From assembly GCA_028288505.1 (NCBI GenBank), contig JAQBNN010000143.1, positions 1 to 55,987 on the forward strand: a DNA stretch of 55,987 bases. The letters run 5' to 3'. Shown here piece after piece: positions 42,821-51,546 of this stretch. Position 1 is the first letter of the stretch, and each line of letters begins with the position of its first letter. The position numbers and the translations under genes are program-made. The notes under the pieces are model-generated. The model worked only from the letters and a program-made list of their open reading frames with translations, did no database searches and was not told the origin of the DNA. Source of the stretch: Segetibacter sp. Its GTDB lineage: Bacteria > Bacteroidota > Bacteroidia > Chitinophagales > Chitinophagaceae.

Positions 42821-44064
42821 TCAACTAGTTTTGGCTTATACCCTTTTAACCCGAAGAACAGGACAACAACAAAACAAATCAACGGAATAATGTAGCCGTT
42901 TTGAATGCTATCAGTTTCATCTGCTATATAACCTAATACGGGCGGCAGAACTGCACCGCCAACAATAGACATAATAATTAGACTTGACCCAATTTTTGTA
43001 TCACTGCCTAAATCTTTAATACCTAAAGCAAAAATAGTAGGGAACATTATAGACATGAAAAACGCGATGCCTATAAGGGCATATACCGTTATCATTCCTT
43101 CTGCAAATATTGAAACTGCGGCTAATAAAATATTAATTGCTGCATAAATAGAAAGTAGTTTGGCGGGATGAATATACTTCATCAGGTATGTTCCAATAAA
43201 CCTGCCCGTCATAAACGCAAGTCCATATCCTAATCCTAGGTAGTCTGCCGCTACCTTTTCATTTATATCAGCAGCTTTGGTAGCAATCAGAATAAAAAAG
43301 CTGGAGACGCATACTTGTGCTCCCACATAAAAAAATTGGGTAATAACTGCCCATGTGAGATGACGATGCCTGAAAGCATGAAAAATACTTTTCTTTTCAC
43401 TTTCCTGTTCTTCTTTAATGTCTGGCAGTTTAGTAAAGTAAAAGAAAAGGGCGACTATAAGAATAATACTTCCGAGTACTATGTAAGGAAGCTTAACACT
43501 ACTTGCTTCGGTTAGTAAGTACGTCTCACGCACCTGGGCACTCATAACTCCTAATTCTGCATCAGAAATATCTTTACCGGAAAGTATGAGCCGGCCACCT
43601 ATAAGTGGTGCAAGTGTTACCCCTAGCCCATTGAAAGATTGAGCAAAGTTTAAACGTTGCGTTGAAGTCGCGTCTGGCCCTAAAACAGTTGCATAAGGGT
43701 TAGCTGCTGTTTCGAGCATGGTAAGTCCACAAGCAATAATAAACAGTGCACCTAAAAAAAATACGTATTGCCTTGTATCTGCCGCTGGCACAAAAAGAAA
43801 CGAGCCAAGCGCAAATAAGAGTAGACCAATTATTATTCCTGCCTTGTAGCCGTACTTACGCATGATAATACCCGCAGGCAATGCCATTATAAAGTAGGCT
43901 ATAAACACAGATGAATCAACAAGAGATGATTGCAACGTGGTAAGCCTGAAAGCCTTTCGAAGGTGAGGGATCAGAATAGCATCAAGGCTATGTACAAAAC
44001 CCCAAAGAAAGAAAAGTGAGGTTACCAATATAAAAGGCAACCGGTAACTATTTATTTTTTTCAT
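42817..44064 (-). CDS. fucP: FucP-type sugar:H+ symporter (MFS, FGHS family)
   Basis: I place the start at the Met at 44064 (MKKINSYRLPFILV), not the earlier frame start at 44085, whose seven extra codons (MLLIFSC) precede a normal MFS N-terminus. The 415-residue protein has 12 helices. The two acidic residues important in E. coli FucP are matched by Asp28 (VHSLDAILIPHL) and Glu118 (GLTMLETAANPY), 90 residues apart against 89. FNQ/FAQSFNGLG-type and PLIGG motifs are present. It probably imports L-fucose or a related sugar. The gene leads the operon with mutarotase and dehydratase and diverges from an araC-type gene. Confidence 0.88.
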   Translation of the reverse strand: MKKINSYRLPFILVTSLFFLWGFVHSLDAILIPHLRKAFRLTTLQSSLVDSSVFIAYFIMALPAGIIMRKYGYKAGIIIGLLLFALGSFLFVPAADTRQYVFFLGALFIIACGLTMLETAANPYATVLGPDATSTQRLNFAQSFNGLGVTLAPLIGGRLILSGKDISDAELGVMSAQVRETYLLTEASSVKLPYIVLGSIILIVALFFYFTKLPDIKEEQESEKKSIFHAFRHRHLTWAVITQFFYVGAQVCVSSFFILIATKAADINEKVAADYLGLGYGLAFMTGRFIGTYLMKYIHPAKLLSIYAAINILLAAVSIFAEGMITVYALIGIAFFMSIMFPTIFALGIKDLGSDTKIGSSLIIMSIVGGAVLPPVLGYIADETDSIQNGYIIPLICFVVVLFFGLKGYKPKLVE

Positions 44065-44411
44065 ACAGCTAAATATAAGAAGCACAATTGTACTTTACCT
44101 ATCAATCCTATCAAGTAAGAAGAAAATCTTCTTGTAACAATTCCTAAAACAAAAGAAGAATTAATAAGGCAATTGATAAGGGCAAGTATTTACTGAACAT
44201 TCAACAATTTTAGCATTATCAATTCAGATGGCAACAGGAGCTAATACTATTCTGCAAAACAAAACTTATTTGTGTAATTAGTCGTGACTTTAAAAGATGG
44301 TTATTTAGAAAAACAACAAATTTTAAAGTATTTCGAAACGAAAGAATAAAAGATAAGCTACATTAGCATCGATTATAACGATTTCTTGCAAACCATTGAC
44401 AATATAAGTGA
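44065..44411. promoter_or_regulatory. divergent fucP-araC intergenic region
   Basis: 347 bp with no gene. AAGAAGA-AAA-TCTTCTT (44117-44133) is a 7-base-arm inverted repeat 53 bases upstream of the fucP start and could be an operator or leader hairpin. No direct repeats typical of AraC sites were identified by eye. AT content is high throughout. Confidence 0.35.
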
Positions 44412-45281
44412 ATGAGACCCCAACTACTCAAAGTTTCAAAAGGGCCTAATTACTCCTTTAGCGTTCGCCGCGATCTTGTTCCACATGTTAACAACAGGTG
44501 GCACTACCATACAGAGGTTGAATTAATACATTTTGAAAAAGGCGAAGGAACACAGTTTATAGGTGATAGCATCGAAAGGTTTAAACCGGGTGATGTTATC
44601 CTGGTAGGTTCAAACCTACCCCACTACTGGAGGTTTGATGACTTATATTTTGATGAACATGAACCAGCAACAGCCGATATTCGTGTTGCACATTTCAATG
44701 AAACTTTTTGGGGCGAAAATTTCCTTCACTTACCTGAGAACATAAACATAAGAACCATACTGGAAAGGGGAAGACGGGGACTTTGCATACCCGGAGAAAC
44801 AGGTAAGCAAGTAGCCGTATTATTAGAAGAATTGCTTGAGGCAGACGGACCACAGCGAATAATACTCCTATTAAAGGCATTAAGTGTTATTGGCAACTGC
44901 AAAGAAGTTAGCACGCTCTCTTCCATCGGATTCAAGCCAGACTTGATGGATAATGAGAAAGACCGCATTAACGACATTTACGAATACTCTATAAAGAATT
45001 TCAAAGGAAAAATACAACTCGAAGAAATTGCAGCGGTAGCTAACATAAGTCCCAACTCCTTCTGCAGGTATTTTAAATCACGCACACGAAAAACATATTC
45101 ACAGTTCCTAATTGAACTAAGGGTAGGACACGCTTGTAAACTGTTAATTGAAAACAATCTCAGCATCAAACAGCTTTGTTACGAGAGTGGTTTCAACAAC
45201 TTCACCAGCTTCCATAAGTACTTCAAGATGATCACTAAGAAAAGTCCCCTGACTTATCAAAAAGAATATATGTCTAACTAG
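44412..45281 (+). CDS. AraC family regulator with N-terminal cupin
   Basis: A 289-residue activator. The N-terminal cupin (about 20-110) shows RWHYHTEVELIHFEKGEG, FKPGDVILVGSNLPHYWRF. The C-terminal double helix-turn-helix (about 190-287) shows IQLEEIAAVANISPNSFCRY, FKSRTRKTYSQFLIELRVGH, and LCYESGFNNFTSFHKYFKMI followed by KSPLTYQKEY. It diverges from the fucP operon and precedes the alpha-galactosidase, so it may control either or both in response to a sugar. Confidence 0.92.
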   Translation: MRPQLLKVSKGPNYSFSVRRDLVPHVNNRWHYHTEVELIHFEKGEGTQFIGDSIERFKPGDVILVGSNLPHYWRFDDLYFDEHEPATADIRVAHFNETFWGENFLHLPENINIRTILERGRRGLCIPGETGKQVAVLLEELLEADGPQRIILLLKALSVIGNCKEVSTLSSIGFKPDLMDNEKDRINDIYEYSIKNFKGKIQLEEIAAVANISPNSFCRYFKSRTRKTYSQFLIELRVGHACKLLIENNLSIKQLCYESGFNNFTSFHKYFKMITKKSPLTYQKEYMSN

Positions 45282-45447
45282 TCTGCACCTTCCAATAAAA
45301 CATAGTTGGGTTTGATAATACGGGTGAATAAAAAGACAACATTTAATCATGTAACCATTAACCGATCTCATTTCTTTGTAAGTGTATTAGAGAATTGAAC
45401 GAAGGACATTTCATACTTACCTTTTTTACGATTTATTATTTAGCTAT

Positions 45448-47598
45448 ATGAAGAAGCTTCTTACTATTGCGCTTGCAGCAGTTCTATGCCTTAATGTTTA
45501 TGGGCAGGGGAAAGACCAAATAATTATTGAAACAAAGAATACCTCGCTGGTTCTTTCTGTAGGTGGCAATAAGAGGGTTAGCCAATCCTATCTTGGAAAG
45601 AAACTTCAGACAAGTGAATACAGTCAGTTGCGTGGTGGCCGTGAAGTATACATGACGGCTGGTATGGAAAACCAATTTGAGCCTGCAATAAGAATGGTTC
45701 ATACCGATGGTAATCCTTCCCTAGAATTACAGTACGTGTCGCACACAACTAATAAGAAGGACAATAATGTAAGCACAACAAACATTACTCTAAAAGATCC
45801 ACAATATCCTGTAGAAGTTGTAATGCATTATACAACCTATTACAATGAAGATGTAATAAAAAGCTGGACCGACATAAAGCAACAGGAAAAGAAACCTGTA
45901 CTCCTGACTGAATATGCATCTTCAATGCTTCATTTTAATGCAGAGGAATACTGGCTCACACAATTTCATGGTGATTGGGCGAGAGAAGTAAACAAGGTAG
46001 AAGAAAAACTAACCAATGGTATTAAAACAATTGAAAGCAAGCTTGGCACTCGTACCAACTTCTACCAGACTCAAACTTTCTTTGTTTCATTAAATAATAA
46101 ATCGACCGAAACAGAAGGCGAACTTATTGCTGGTACACTTGCCTGGACAGGTAACTTCAAATATACTTTTGAAGTAGACCAACGTAACGGCCTTCGTGTT
46201 ATTTCAGGCATCAATCCCTTTGCATCTGAATACTATTTAGAAAGCGGTGAGACCTTTACAACTCCTGAATTCATCTTTACCTATTCTGCAAATGGCAAGG
46301 GGCAGGCAAGCCGCAACATGCATGCATGGGCTCGTAATTACGGAGTACTTGATGGTAATGGAGATCGCCTGACTTTACTCAATAACTGGGAAGCAACACA
46401 CACTAACTTCAATGAAACAAGATTGGTTGAACTGTTTGATGAAGCCAAAAAATTAGGCGTCGATCTTTTCTTGTTAGATGATGGTTGGTTTGGCAACAAG
46501 TACCCAAGAGATGACGATAAAAACGGATTAGGTGATTGGCAGGAAGACAAAAGGAAACTACCAAGCGGCATTGGCTACCTTGTAAAAGAAGCAGATAAGA
46601 AAGGAATTAAATTCGGGATCTGGCTCGAGCCTGAAATGGTAAACCCAAAAAGTGAACTCTACGAAAAGCATCCTGAGTGGATTTTAAAACTTCCTAACCG
46701 GCCTGAGAATTACGGCCGCAACCAATTGGTGCTCGACCTTACTAATCCAAAAGTGCAAGACTTTGTGTTCTCTGTTGTTGATGATATAATGACTAAAAGT
46801 CCCGGCGTTGCTTTTATTAAGTGGGATTGTAATCGTAGCATGACCAATGCTTACTCTCCATACCTGAAAGACAAACAGTCGCATCTTTTTATTGACTATA
46901 CCAAGAGCTTATATAAAGTGATGGAACGTATCAGGGCGAAATACCCTAAGCTCCCAATCATGTTATGTGCAGGCGGAGGGGGCCGTACTGACTATGGCGC
47001 CTTGAAATACTTCACCGAGTTCTGGCCCAGCGATAATACAGACGCATTTGAAAGGATCTTTATTCAATGGGGTTACTCCTACTTTTTTCCTTCAAACACT
47101 ATCACAGCGCATGTTACAAGCATGGGCAAGCAACCTCTAAAGTTTAGAACCGATGTTGCAATGAGTGGAAAGATGGGTTACGATATTCGCACCAATAACT
47201 TCACTCCTGCCGAGTTACAGTTTAGCAATGACGCTGTTAAAACTTACAACCGCATAAGCCCGGTTATCTGGCGCGGGAACCAATACCGCCTCGTATCGCC
47301 ATACGAAGGCAACCGCGCCGTTATGATGTATGTAAGCGATGATAAAGCGAAGGCTATTCTCTTCAACTATCATATGCAAACAAGAAGACAGGATATTTTT
47401 GGCAAGGTGCAACTGCAAGGCCTTGATGCCAATAAGAAATACCGCTTCAAAGAAATCAATTTGTTCACCGAGACAAAATCTACAGGGCCTGATAATGACA
47501 AGGTATTTACTGGAGCTTATTTAATGGATATAGGTGTAACATTAGCAGCAAGAAATACTGCTTTTACAAGTAATATTTACGAGTTAATGGTAGAGTAA
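45448..47598 (+). CDS. GH36 alpha-galactosidase, secreted
   Basis: A 716-residue enzyme with a signal peptide (LAAVLCLNVYGQ, cleavage near 20). The N-terminal beta-sandwich spans about 25-300 and the TIM barrel about 310-620. Active-site motifs of GH36 are complete: LFLLDDGWFG (340-349), KFGIWLEPEMVNP, the nucleophile Asp460 in FIKWDCNRS, CAGGGGRTDYGALKYF (507-522) and the acid/base Asp529 in WPSDNTDAFERI, then IQWG. It removes alpha-linked galactose from oligosaccharides, in the periplasm or outside. The gene lies 166 bp after the araC-type gene on the same strand. No lipobox is seen. Confidence 0.95.
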   Translation: MKKLLTIALAAVLCLNVYGQGKDQIIIETKNTSLVLSVGGNKRVSQSYLGKKLQTSEYSQLRGGREVYMTAGMENQFEPAIRMVHTDGNPSLELQYVSHTTNKKDNNVSTTNITLKDPQYPVEVVMHYTTYYNEDVIKSWTDIKQQEKKPVLLTEYASSMLHFNAEEYWLTQFHGDWAREVNKVEEKLTNGIKTIESKLGTRTNFYQTQTFFVSLNNKSTETEGELIAGTLAWTGNFKYTFEVDQRNGLRVISGINPFASEYYLESGETFTTPEFIFTYSANGKGQASRNMHAWARNYGVLDGNGDRLTLLNNWEATHTNFNETRLVELFDEAKKLGVDLFLLDDGWFGNKYPRDDDKNGLGDWQEDKRKLPSGIGYLVKEADKKGIKFGIWLEPEMVNPKSELYEKHPEWILKLPNRPENYGRNQLVLDLTNPKVQDFVFSVVDDIMTKSPGVAFIKWDCNRSMTNAYSPYLKDKQSHLFIDYTKSLYKVMERIRAKYPKLPIMLCAGGGGRTDYGALKYFTEFWPSDNTDAFERIFIQWGYSYFFPSNTITAHVTSMGKQPLKFRTDVAMSGKMGYDIRTNNFTPAELQFSNDAVKTYNRISPVIWRGNQYRLVSPYEGNRAVMMYVSDDKAKAILFNYHMQTRRQDIFGKVQLQGLDANKKYRFKEINLFTETKSTGPDNDKVFTGAYLMDIGVTLAARNTAFTSNIYELMVE

Positions 47599-47631
47599 TA
47601 TTTTTGATACCAGCTAATATTTTCATAGCAT

Positions 47632-47870
47632 CATCGTTGCGTCGCAATCACTTCATCTGAAGATCTGTGGGCAACGGAGTTTGCACTATGATGAATGATG
47701 TTTTTAATCTTCGCCATGCAAGGGTCGAAGTAATATGCTCTATAAACATAAGCAGGTGATGTTTGCGGCAGCCGTCATTGCTTCGTCGTTCCTCCTCGCA
47801 ATGACGGCTCTCCTCTTATAAGCCATTGCCGCAATTAGTTATACAAGTACAAGTGAGTGACACAACGATG
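47632..47870. repeat. inverted pair of dispersed repeats enclosing a perfect palindrome
   Basis: A plus variant copy at 47632-47655 (TTGCGTCGCAATCACTT) and a minus copy at 47847-47870 (GTACAAGTGAGTGACACAAC) flank the palindromic repeat at 47771-47808, the same composite layout as 21769-22092. All lie in the 367-bp gap 47599-47965 between convergent genes; no gene is seen there. Confidence 0.7.
47771..47808. repeat. palindromic repeat GCCGTCATTGC...GCAATGACGGC
   Basis: Arms of 11 bases (GCCGTCATTGC, GCAATGACGGC) pair perfectly around a 16-base loop TTCGTCGTTCCTCCTC. The type is widespread in bacterial intergenic DNA. It may act as a bidirectional transcript end for the convergent neighbours, though no T run follows. 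Confidence 0.75.
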
Positions 47871-47965
47871 CTTAATAGCACTTCACCCGCTGGTCAATAA
47901 AAGAAAAAAGTTATCCCAGTAACGGGGTAGCTTTGACTCTAACTGCTATAACAAAAGGGGTATTT

Positions 47966-48844
47966 TTAATTGCAAACCGCGTTACCTTCCGCAATACAAA
48001 AATCAGCAAAACTCACTTCCTCATCTCTTAATGCAGACACATTATTAAGGCTCCTATAGATACCCCATTTAGGACGTATAAATGTGGCAGCATCACGCCA
48101 CAAGTCGATGTTACTATTGCTGTAAGTTAAGAGCGTAGTACCATCGCTAACTTTCTTTATCTTGATCTCGTACGAGCCTGCTGTTTTATAAGTCACCTTT
48201 TCAACAACCTCAACCCATGCACCTTTAAAAGGAGCAAGGTCAACAATCTTCACTTTGTTTAAAGTGCTTGCACTGGTGTTACCGGTATGAATGATCTCGA
48301 GCTTTTCGGGATTACCTGCACGTGGTGTAATCGTAATCAACGGCGCATCTTCATTGGTTCCATCGCCAGCTTTTAACTGGTGTATATGTGTAAAACTTGA
48401 AGAAGGTTTCATACCTCCATCAAGCTTGAACTTCCAGCGATAAGTAACTGTTTCGTTCAACGCGCCTTTTGTATTGGCAGGTGAAGGGCCGTATGTTTTT
48501 ATTTCGTTTCGCTGTCTGTCGGTTGCGCCATTACACCTGTCGTTATCAGGTGTTACATGCATCGTAAAGACAAAAACATTTTTGTTTAACTCATTGTCAA
48601 ATGCTTCACGTATGTGCCTTCCAAAAGTGCCGTGTGCACAGTCAGGATCTTCAACAGCTTCACCAGTTCCACCTAACACACTGTTGATTAGTTCATAGGT
48701 ATTGCCAGGTCCATCTGCAACAAGCTTTACACCTTGTGTAGCAGGTGGTAGAATTGGTTCGGGAGTTGGCTGCGCTGATCCTCCTTTCTTACAACTACAA
48801 CAAGTTGCAACGGCAGCAAGCAATACAAGAGTCTTTATATTCAT
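47966..48844 (-). CDS. polysaccharide-lyase-like lipoprotein (jelly-roll fold)
   Basis: A 292-residue lipoprotein; the signal ends at Cys15-Cys18 (AVATCCSCKK), followed by a Pro-rich linker (PTPEPILPP). The rest is beta-rich: DPDCAHGTFGRHIREAFD, TMHVTPDNDRCNGATDRQRN with EIKTY, VTYRWKFKLDGGMKPSSSFT then HIHQLKAGDG, LITITPRAG, and a closing WGIYRSL near the C-terminus. The DRQRNE and THIHQLK blocks recall jelly-roll polysaccharide lyases of the heparinase I/PL20/alginate-lyase type, but I cannot fix the family or substrate. It starts 12 bases after the glycosidase-like gene stop, so the two are cotranscribed. Confidence 0.7.
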   Translation of the reverse strand: MNIKTLVLLAAVATCCSCKKGGSAQPTPEPILPPATQGVKLVADGPGNTYELINSVLGGTGEAVEDPDCAHGTFGRHIREAFDNELNKNVFVFTMHVTPDNDRCNGATDRQRNEIKTYGPSPANTKGALNETVTYRWKFKLDGGMKPSSSFTHIHQLKAGDGTNEDAPLITITPRAGNPEKLEIIHTGNTSASTLNKVKIVDLAPFKGAWVEVVEKVTYKTAGSYEIKIKKVSDGTTLLTYSNSNIDLWRDAATFIRPKWGIYRSLNNVSALRDEEVSFADFCIAEGNAVCN

Positions 48845-48856
48845 AAGCGAAAATCT

Positions 48857-50923
48857 TTACAGTGTTATTTTTTGTGTAGCACCATCCTTTATCGTGTACT
48901 TCTTTTCCTTACCATCTTTCTTAATCCTGATAGTTAACTTATTCTTACCTGCGCGAGCCACTTCAATGTCAAAAGTATTTTGAAAGGCATTAATCTTTCT
49001 TAAAGCCATGTTGTTCCATTCTTTTGGTAAGCGTGGTGTTATATCAAAACTATTAAAGCCTGTGGGACGAATACCAAACATACCTTCTGTAAAGATCCTG
49101 CAATACAAGCCGCTTTCCGCAGAAAGATGACGTTGGTTTCCTTCAGGGTAAGCTTCTACTGCATAGGGCACATGCTCTCCTAACAACCTTCTTCTTGAAT
49201 AATATTTTAAGAACCTTGTGGCTTTCTCAGTTTCACCGGCAGCTAATACACCACGCAACCCATATAAAGTTGACCGATCCCAAAAGGTTTGGTTGCCTGC
49301 TAATGTTGCCAACCCGTCTTCAGTCCATAAGCGAGGTGAGAACAGTGCATCAATGGTTCCTTCCTTCCTGTCAAAAATATCTACCACTAACGGTGTTGTT
49401 ATCCAGGAACGTAAGGTATCGTTGCCTTTGTAATAGCGGTAAGTTTTAAAACCTTCTACTGTTCCGCCGAAATATTTTTCGATGTTAGCACGAATCTGTT
49501 TTGCCTGTTGCTCGTATTGCGCCAGTTGTGTAGCAGACTTTCCTAATTGCTTACCTAGCATAACAGCAGAACGCAAAGCATCGTAATACAATGAGCTTGT
49601 ATTTAGGTTGGCGCTACCTGCAGGAAACCTGTTCTCCAGTTCATCGCTCTTACTCCATACAACTCCCTCATCGTTTATCTTACGTTTCAAGTATTCTAAG
49701 CTCCATTCAATTAATGGCCATAGTACTCTTGCGCTATCAGCATTACCGTAGGCTAATGCGTACCTGCCTGCACCGTAAGCTATCATTGCCATGTCACCTC
49801 TATCGCCAGCACCGTTCCATGTTCCGGCACCCTCCGCAATAATTGAACTTGGAATCTGCTTATACTCGGGGTTCATGTATTTAGCAAACATGCGGTAAGC
49901 ATTCATCGCCGATTTGTTGCCTATTTCATCTCCTAGGAATGCAAAGAATGGATTGATATATTCTGCCTGGTCGTTAGCCCAGATTGCAGCATAATAACGC
50001 AAACCACCAGGGCCATGCATATAACCACCTTTCGTGTTATAAATACTTTCTGTACCTCTTATTTTAGCAAACGCAAATGTTGTATTAAGTACCTCATCAG
50101 GTGTTTCTAAAATAAGCTTTGATAGTATCTGGTTAACCCGATCTCTTCTCAATTGCTCTTCACGATTTACAACGACAGCTAGAGGTTGTGCTGTTCCTCT
50201 TGTAGCCTGGTAAGTAATAGCAAATACGGCACTGTCGCCAGGTTGTAGGGTCTTTAATCCATCACCGATTGTTGATAAAATAAAATGATGAGGACCGTCG
50301 CTTGTTCGCTCTACTGCAGGCCGTACTTCCCTGCGCATATAATCCATATCAACCTTTGCAGGTCGTTTACCGTTGTTTATGAACACTAATTTTTCTATAG
50401 CAACAGGCTTGTCAACAGAAGGAAAAAAAGTACGCTTCAACACAACGCTGTCGCGCAAAATACTTTCTATTTGCATGATGCCTTTGTGTGTAACACGCTG
50501 AACCTTCTCCTGCAAATCGCCAACTACTGAAGCGTTGTGTACACCACCTTTAAGCAACCTGTCGTTAATATAAATTCTTGGTAGTTCAGCATCTTCCACA
50601 TTATAGGTCATGTGCGCAATCGTTTTGTGTGGCAGCAACCTGAAAGTGGGGAACACCATCGTTCTCGACAGCTTAGATCTTCCTGAACTATCAACTCCGT
50701 ATTGCATCCATAGGGCTACTTTCTCTCCACCCATTTCAATATGGTCGTGGTGAGGAATGCGCTTATCAATTTTCCACTCAATACTTCCATCCGGCTGTAT
50801 CTTCCAGCGGTCTTGCTGCTCGGGCAGTTTTATCTCTTGCCCAAAAGAAACAACGCTAACAAACCCTAAAACATTTGCATAAACCAATCTCGATAATTGC
50901 ATGTTCATTTTTTTTGTATCCAT
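48857..50923 (-). CDS. six-hairpin glycosidase-like secreted protein
   Basis: I start at Met 50923 (MDTKKMNMQLSRLVYANVLG): the frame extends to a GTG at 50959 but those codons lie within a dispersed repeat and the signal peptide (ending VVSFGQ) follows the later Met. About 688 residues. The N-terminal 260 residues are a beta-rich domain; about 270-620 have paired helices of an (alpha/alpha)6 barrel with AAIWANDQAEYINPFFAFLG, EGAGTWNGAGDRGDMAMIAY, DELENRFPAGSANLNTSSLY and EHVPYAVEAYPEGNQRHLSA then ESGLYCRIFTEGMFG. Acidic residues in these motifs are candidate catalysts. The glycosidase family is not identified. It precedes the lyase-like gene. Confidence 0.7.
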   Translation of the reverse strand: MDTKKMNMQLSRLVYANVLGFVSVVSFGQEIKLPEQQDRWKIQPDGSIEWKIDKRIPHHDHIEMGGEKVALWMQYGVDSSGRSKLSRTMVFPTFRLLPHKTIAHMTYNVEDAELPRIYINDRLLKGGVHNASVVGDLQEKVQRVTHKGIMQIESILRDSVVLKRTFFPSVDKPVAIEKLVFINNGKRPAKVDMDYMRREVRPAVERTSDGPHHFILSTIGDGLKTLQPGDSAVFAITYQATRGTAQPLAVVVNREEQLRRDRVNQILSKLILETPDEVLNTTFAFAKIRGTESIYNTKGGYMHGPGGLRYYAAIWANDQAEYINPFFAFLGDEIGNKSAMNAYRMFAKYMNPEYKQIPSSIIAEGAGTWNGAGDRGDMAMIAYGAGRYALAYGNADSARVLWPLIEWSLEYLKRKINDEGVVWSKSDELENRFPAGSANLNTSSLYYDALRSAVMLGKQLGKSATQLAQYEQQAKQIRANIEKYFGGTVEGFKTYRYYKGNDTLRSWITTPLVVDIFDRKEGTIDALFSPRLWTEDGLATLAGNQTFWDRSTLYGLRGVLAAGETEKATRFLKYYSRRRLLGEHVPYAVEAYPEGNQRHLSAESGLYCRIFTEGMFGIRPTGFNSFDITPRLPKEWNNMALRKINAFQNTFDIEVARAGKNKLTIRIKKDGKEKKYTIKDGATQKITL

Positions 50924-50942
50924 CTTTATTATATCTATTAAG

Positions 50943-51076
50943 CTTCCGTTGCGTCGCACTCTTGTACTACATCTCGTTATTCAGCTTGCATAATCATTTA
51001 CATAAAAACGCATCAAAATAACACTACTTGTTGGCTGCATAAAGTACAAAATGTACAAGTGAGTGACACAACGATG
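50943..51076. repeat. inverted pair of the dispersed intergenic repeat
   Basis: A plus variant copy at 50943-50967 (GTTGCGTCGCACTCTTGTAC) and a minus copy at 51053-51076 (GTACAAGTGAGTGACACAAC, preceded by AAAGTACAAAAT) lie 85 bases apart, between the small lipoprotein gene and the glycosidase-like gene, both on the minus strand. Confidence 0.7.
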
Positions 51077-51145
51077 TTGCTATGTAATACAACTGCTTGT
51101 CCCAAAACTTATATCAACTAATACTATAACCGGGCAAAGAATAAT

Positions 51146-51175
51146 AAAACCCACAAATAGAAATTTGCGGGTTTT
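51146..51175 (-). terminator. intrinsic terminator after the small lipoprotein gene
   Basis: On the minus strand AAAACCCGCAAAT pairs with ATTTGTGGGTTTT (13 positions, one G-U) around a TTCT loop and ends in TTTTATT, 20 bases beyond the gene stop at 51196. It separates the susCD-lipoprotein unit from the downstream glycosidase and lyase genes. Confidence 0.85.
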
Positions 51176-51195
51176 CGATTGCCTGAAAAACACTT

Positions 51196-51531
51196 CTATT
51201 GTACTGTTACATCTATTGACGATTCCATACCTTTTGCCTTCACTGTTATTTTGCCACTTTGTACCCCAAATTTTACAGTCATTTTCGAAGTACCCTGGCC
51301 AGCAGTAATAGTAGCATCAGCTGGAACAGTCCACTCGTAATTTCCGTTTTGCAAATAGTAAGTATAATAATCCCGGGTGCTGTTTTTAGGCTGCGTTGTT
51401 CCTCCAACAATCTTTAAAAAAGCGGGCTCCTGGTACCCACCGCCATCCGGGAAATTTTTCTTGCAGGAAGAAAATAAAAACAGGGGCAGCGTAACAACTA
51501 ATACAAACATTAGTATTTTAATATTTTTCAT
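51196..51531 (-). CDS. small Ig/PKD-like lipoprotein of the SusCD unit
   Basis: A 111-residue lipoprotein with lipobox cysteine at 23 (LFLFSSCKKNF). The mature part (about 30-111) is a single beta-sandwich: YYLQNGNYEWTVPADATITA, GTSKMTVKFG, SGKITVKAKG, which is the pattern of PKD/Ig-like domains found in proteins encoded after susD. It starts 15 bases after the SusD stop and is followed by a terminator. It probably is a surface glycan-binding or spacer protein; no activity is shown. Confidence 0.8.
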   Translation of the reverse strand: MKNIKILMFVLVVTLPLFLFSSCKKNFPDGGGYQEPAFLKIVGGTTQPKNSTRDYYTYYLQNGNYEWTVPADATITAGQGTSKMTVKFGVQSGKITVKAKGMESSIDVTVQ

Positions 51532-51546
51532 AATTGCTTATTTTAA

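Noticed and set aside
42817-44085. Longer start of the FucP-type transporter at 44085
   Set aside because: The extra seven codons (MLLIFSC) look like leader DNA; the normal MFS N-terminus begins at the Met at 44064.
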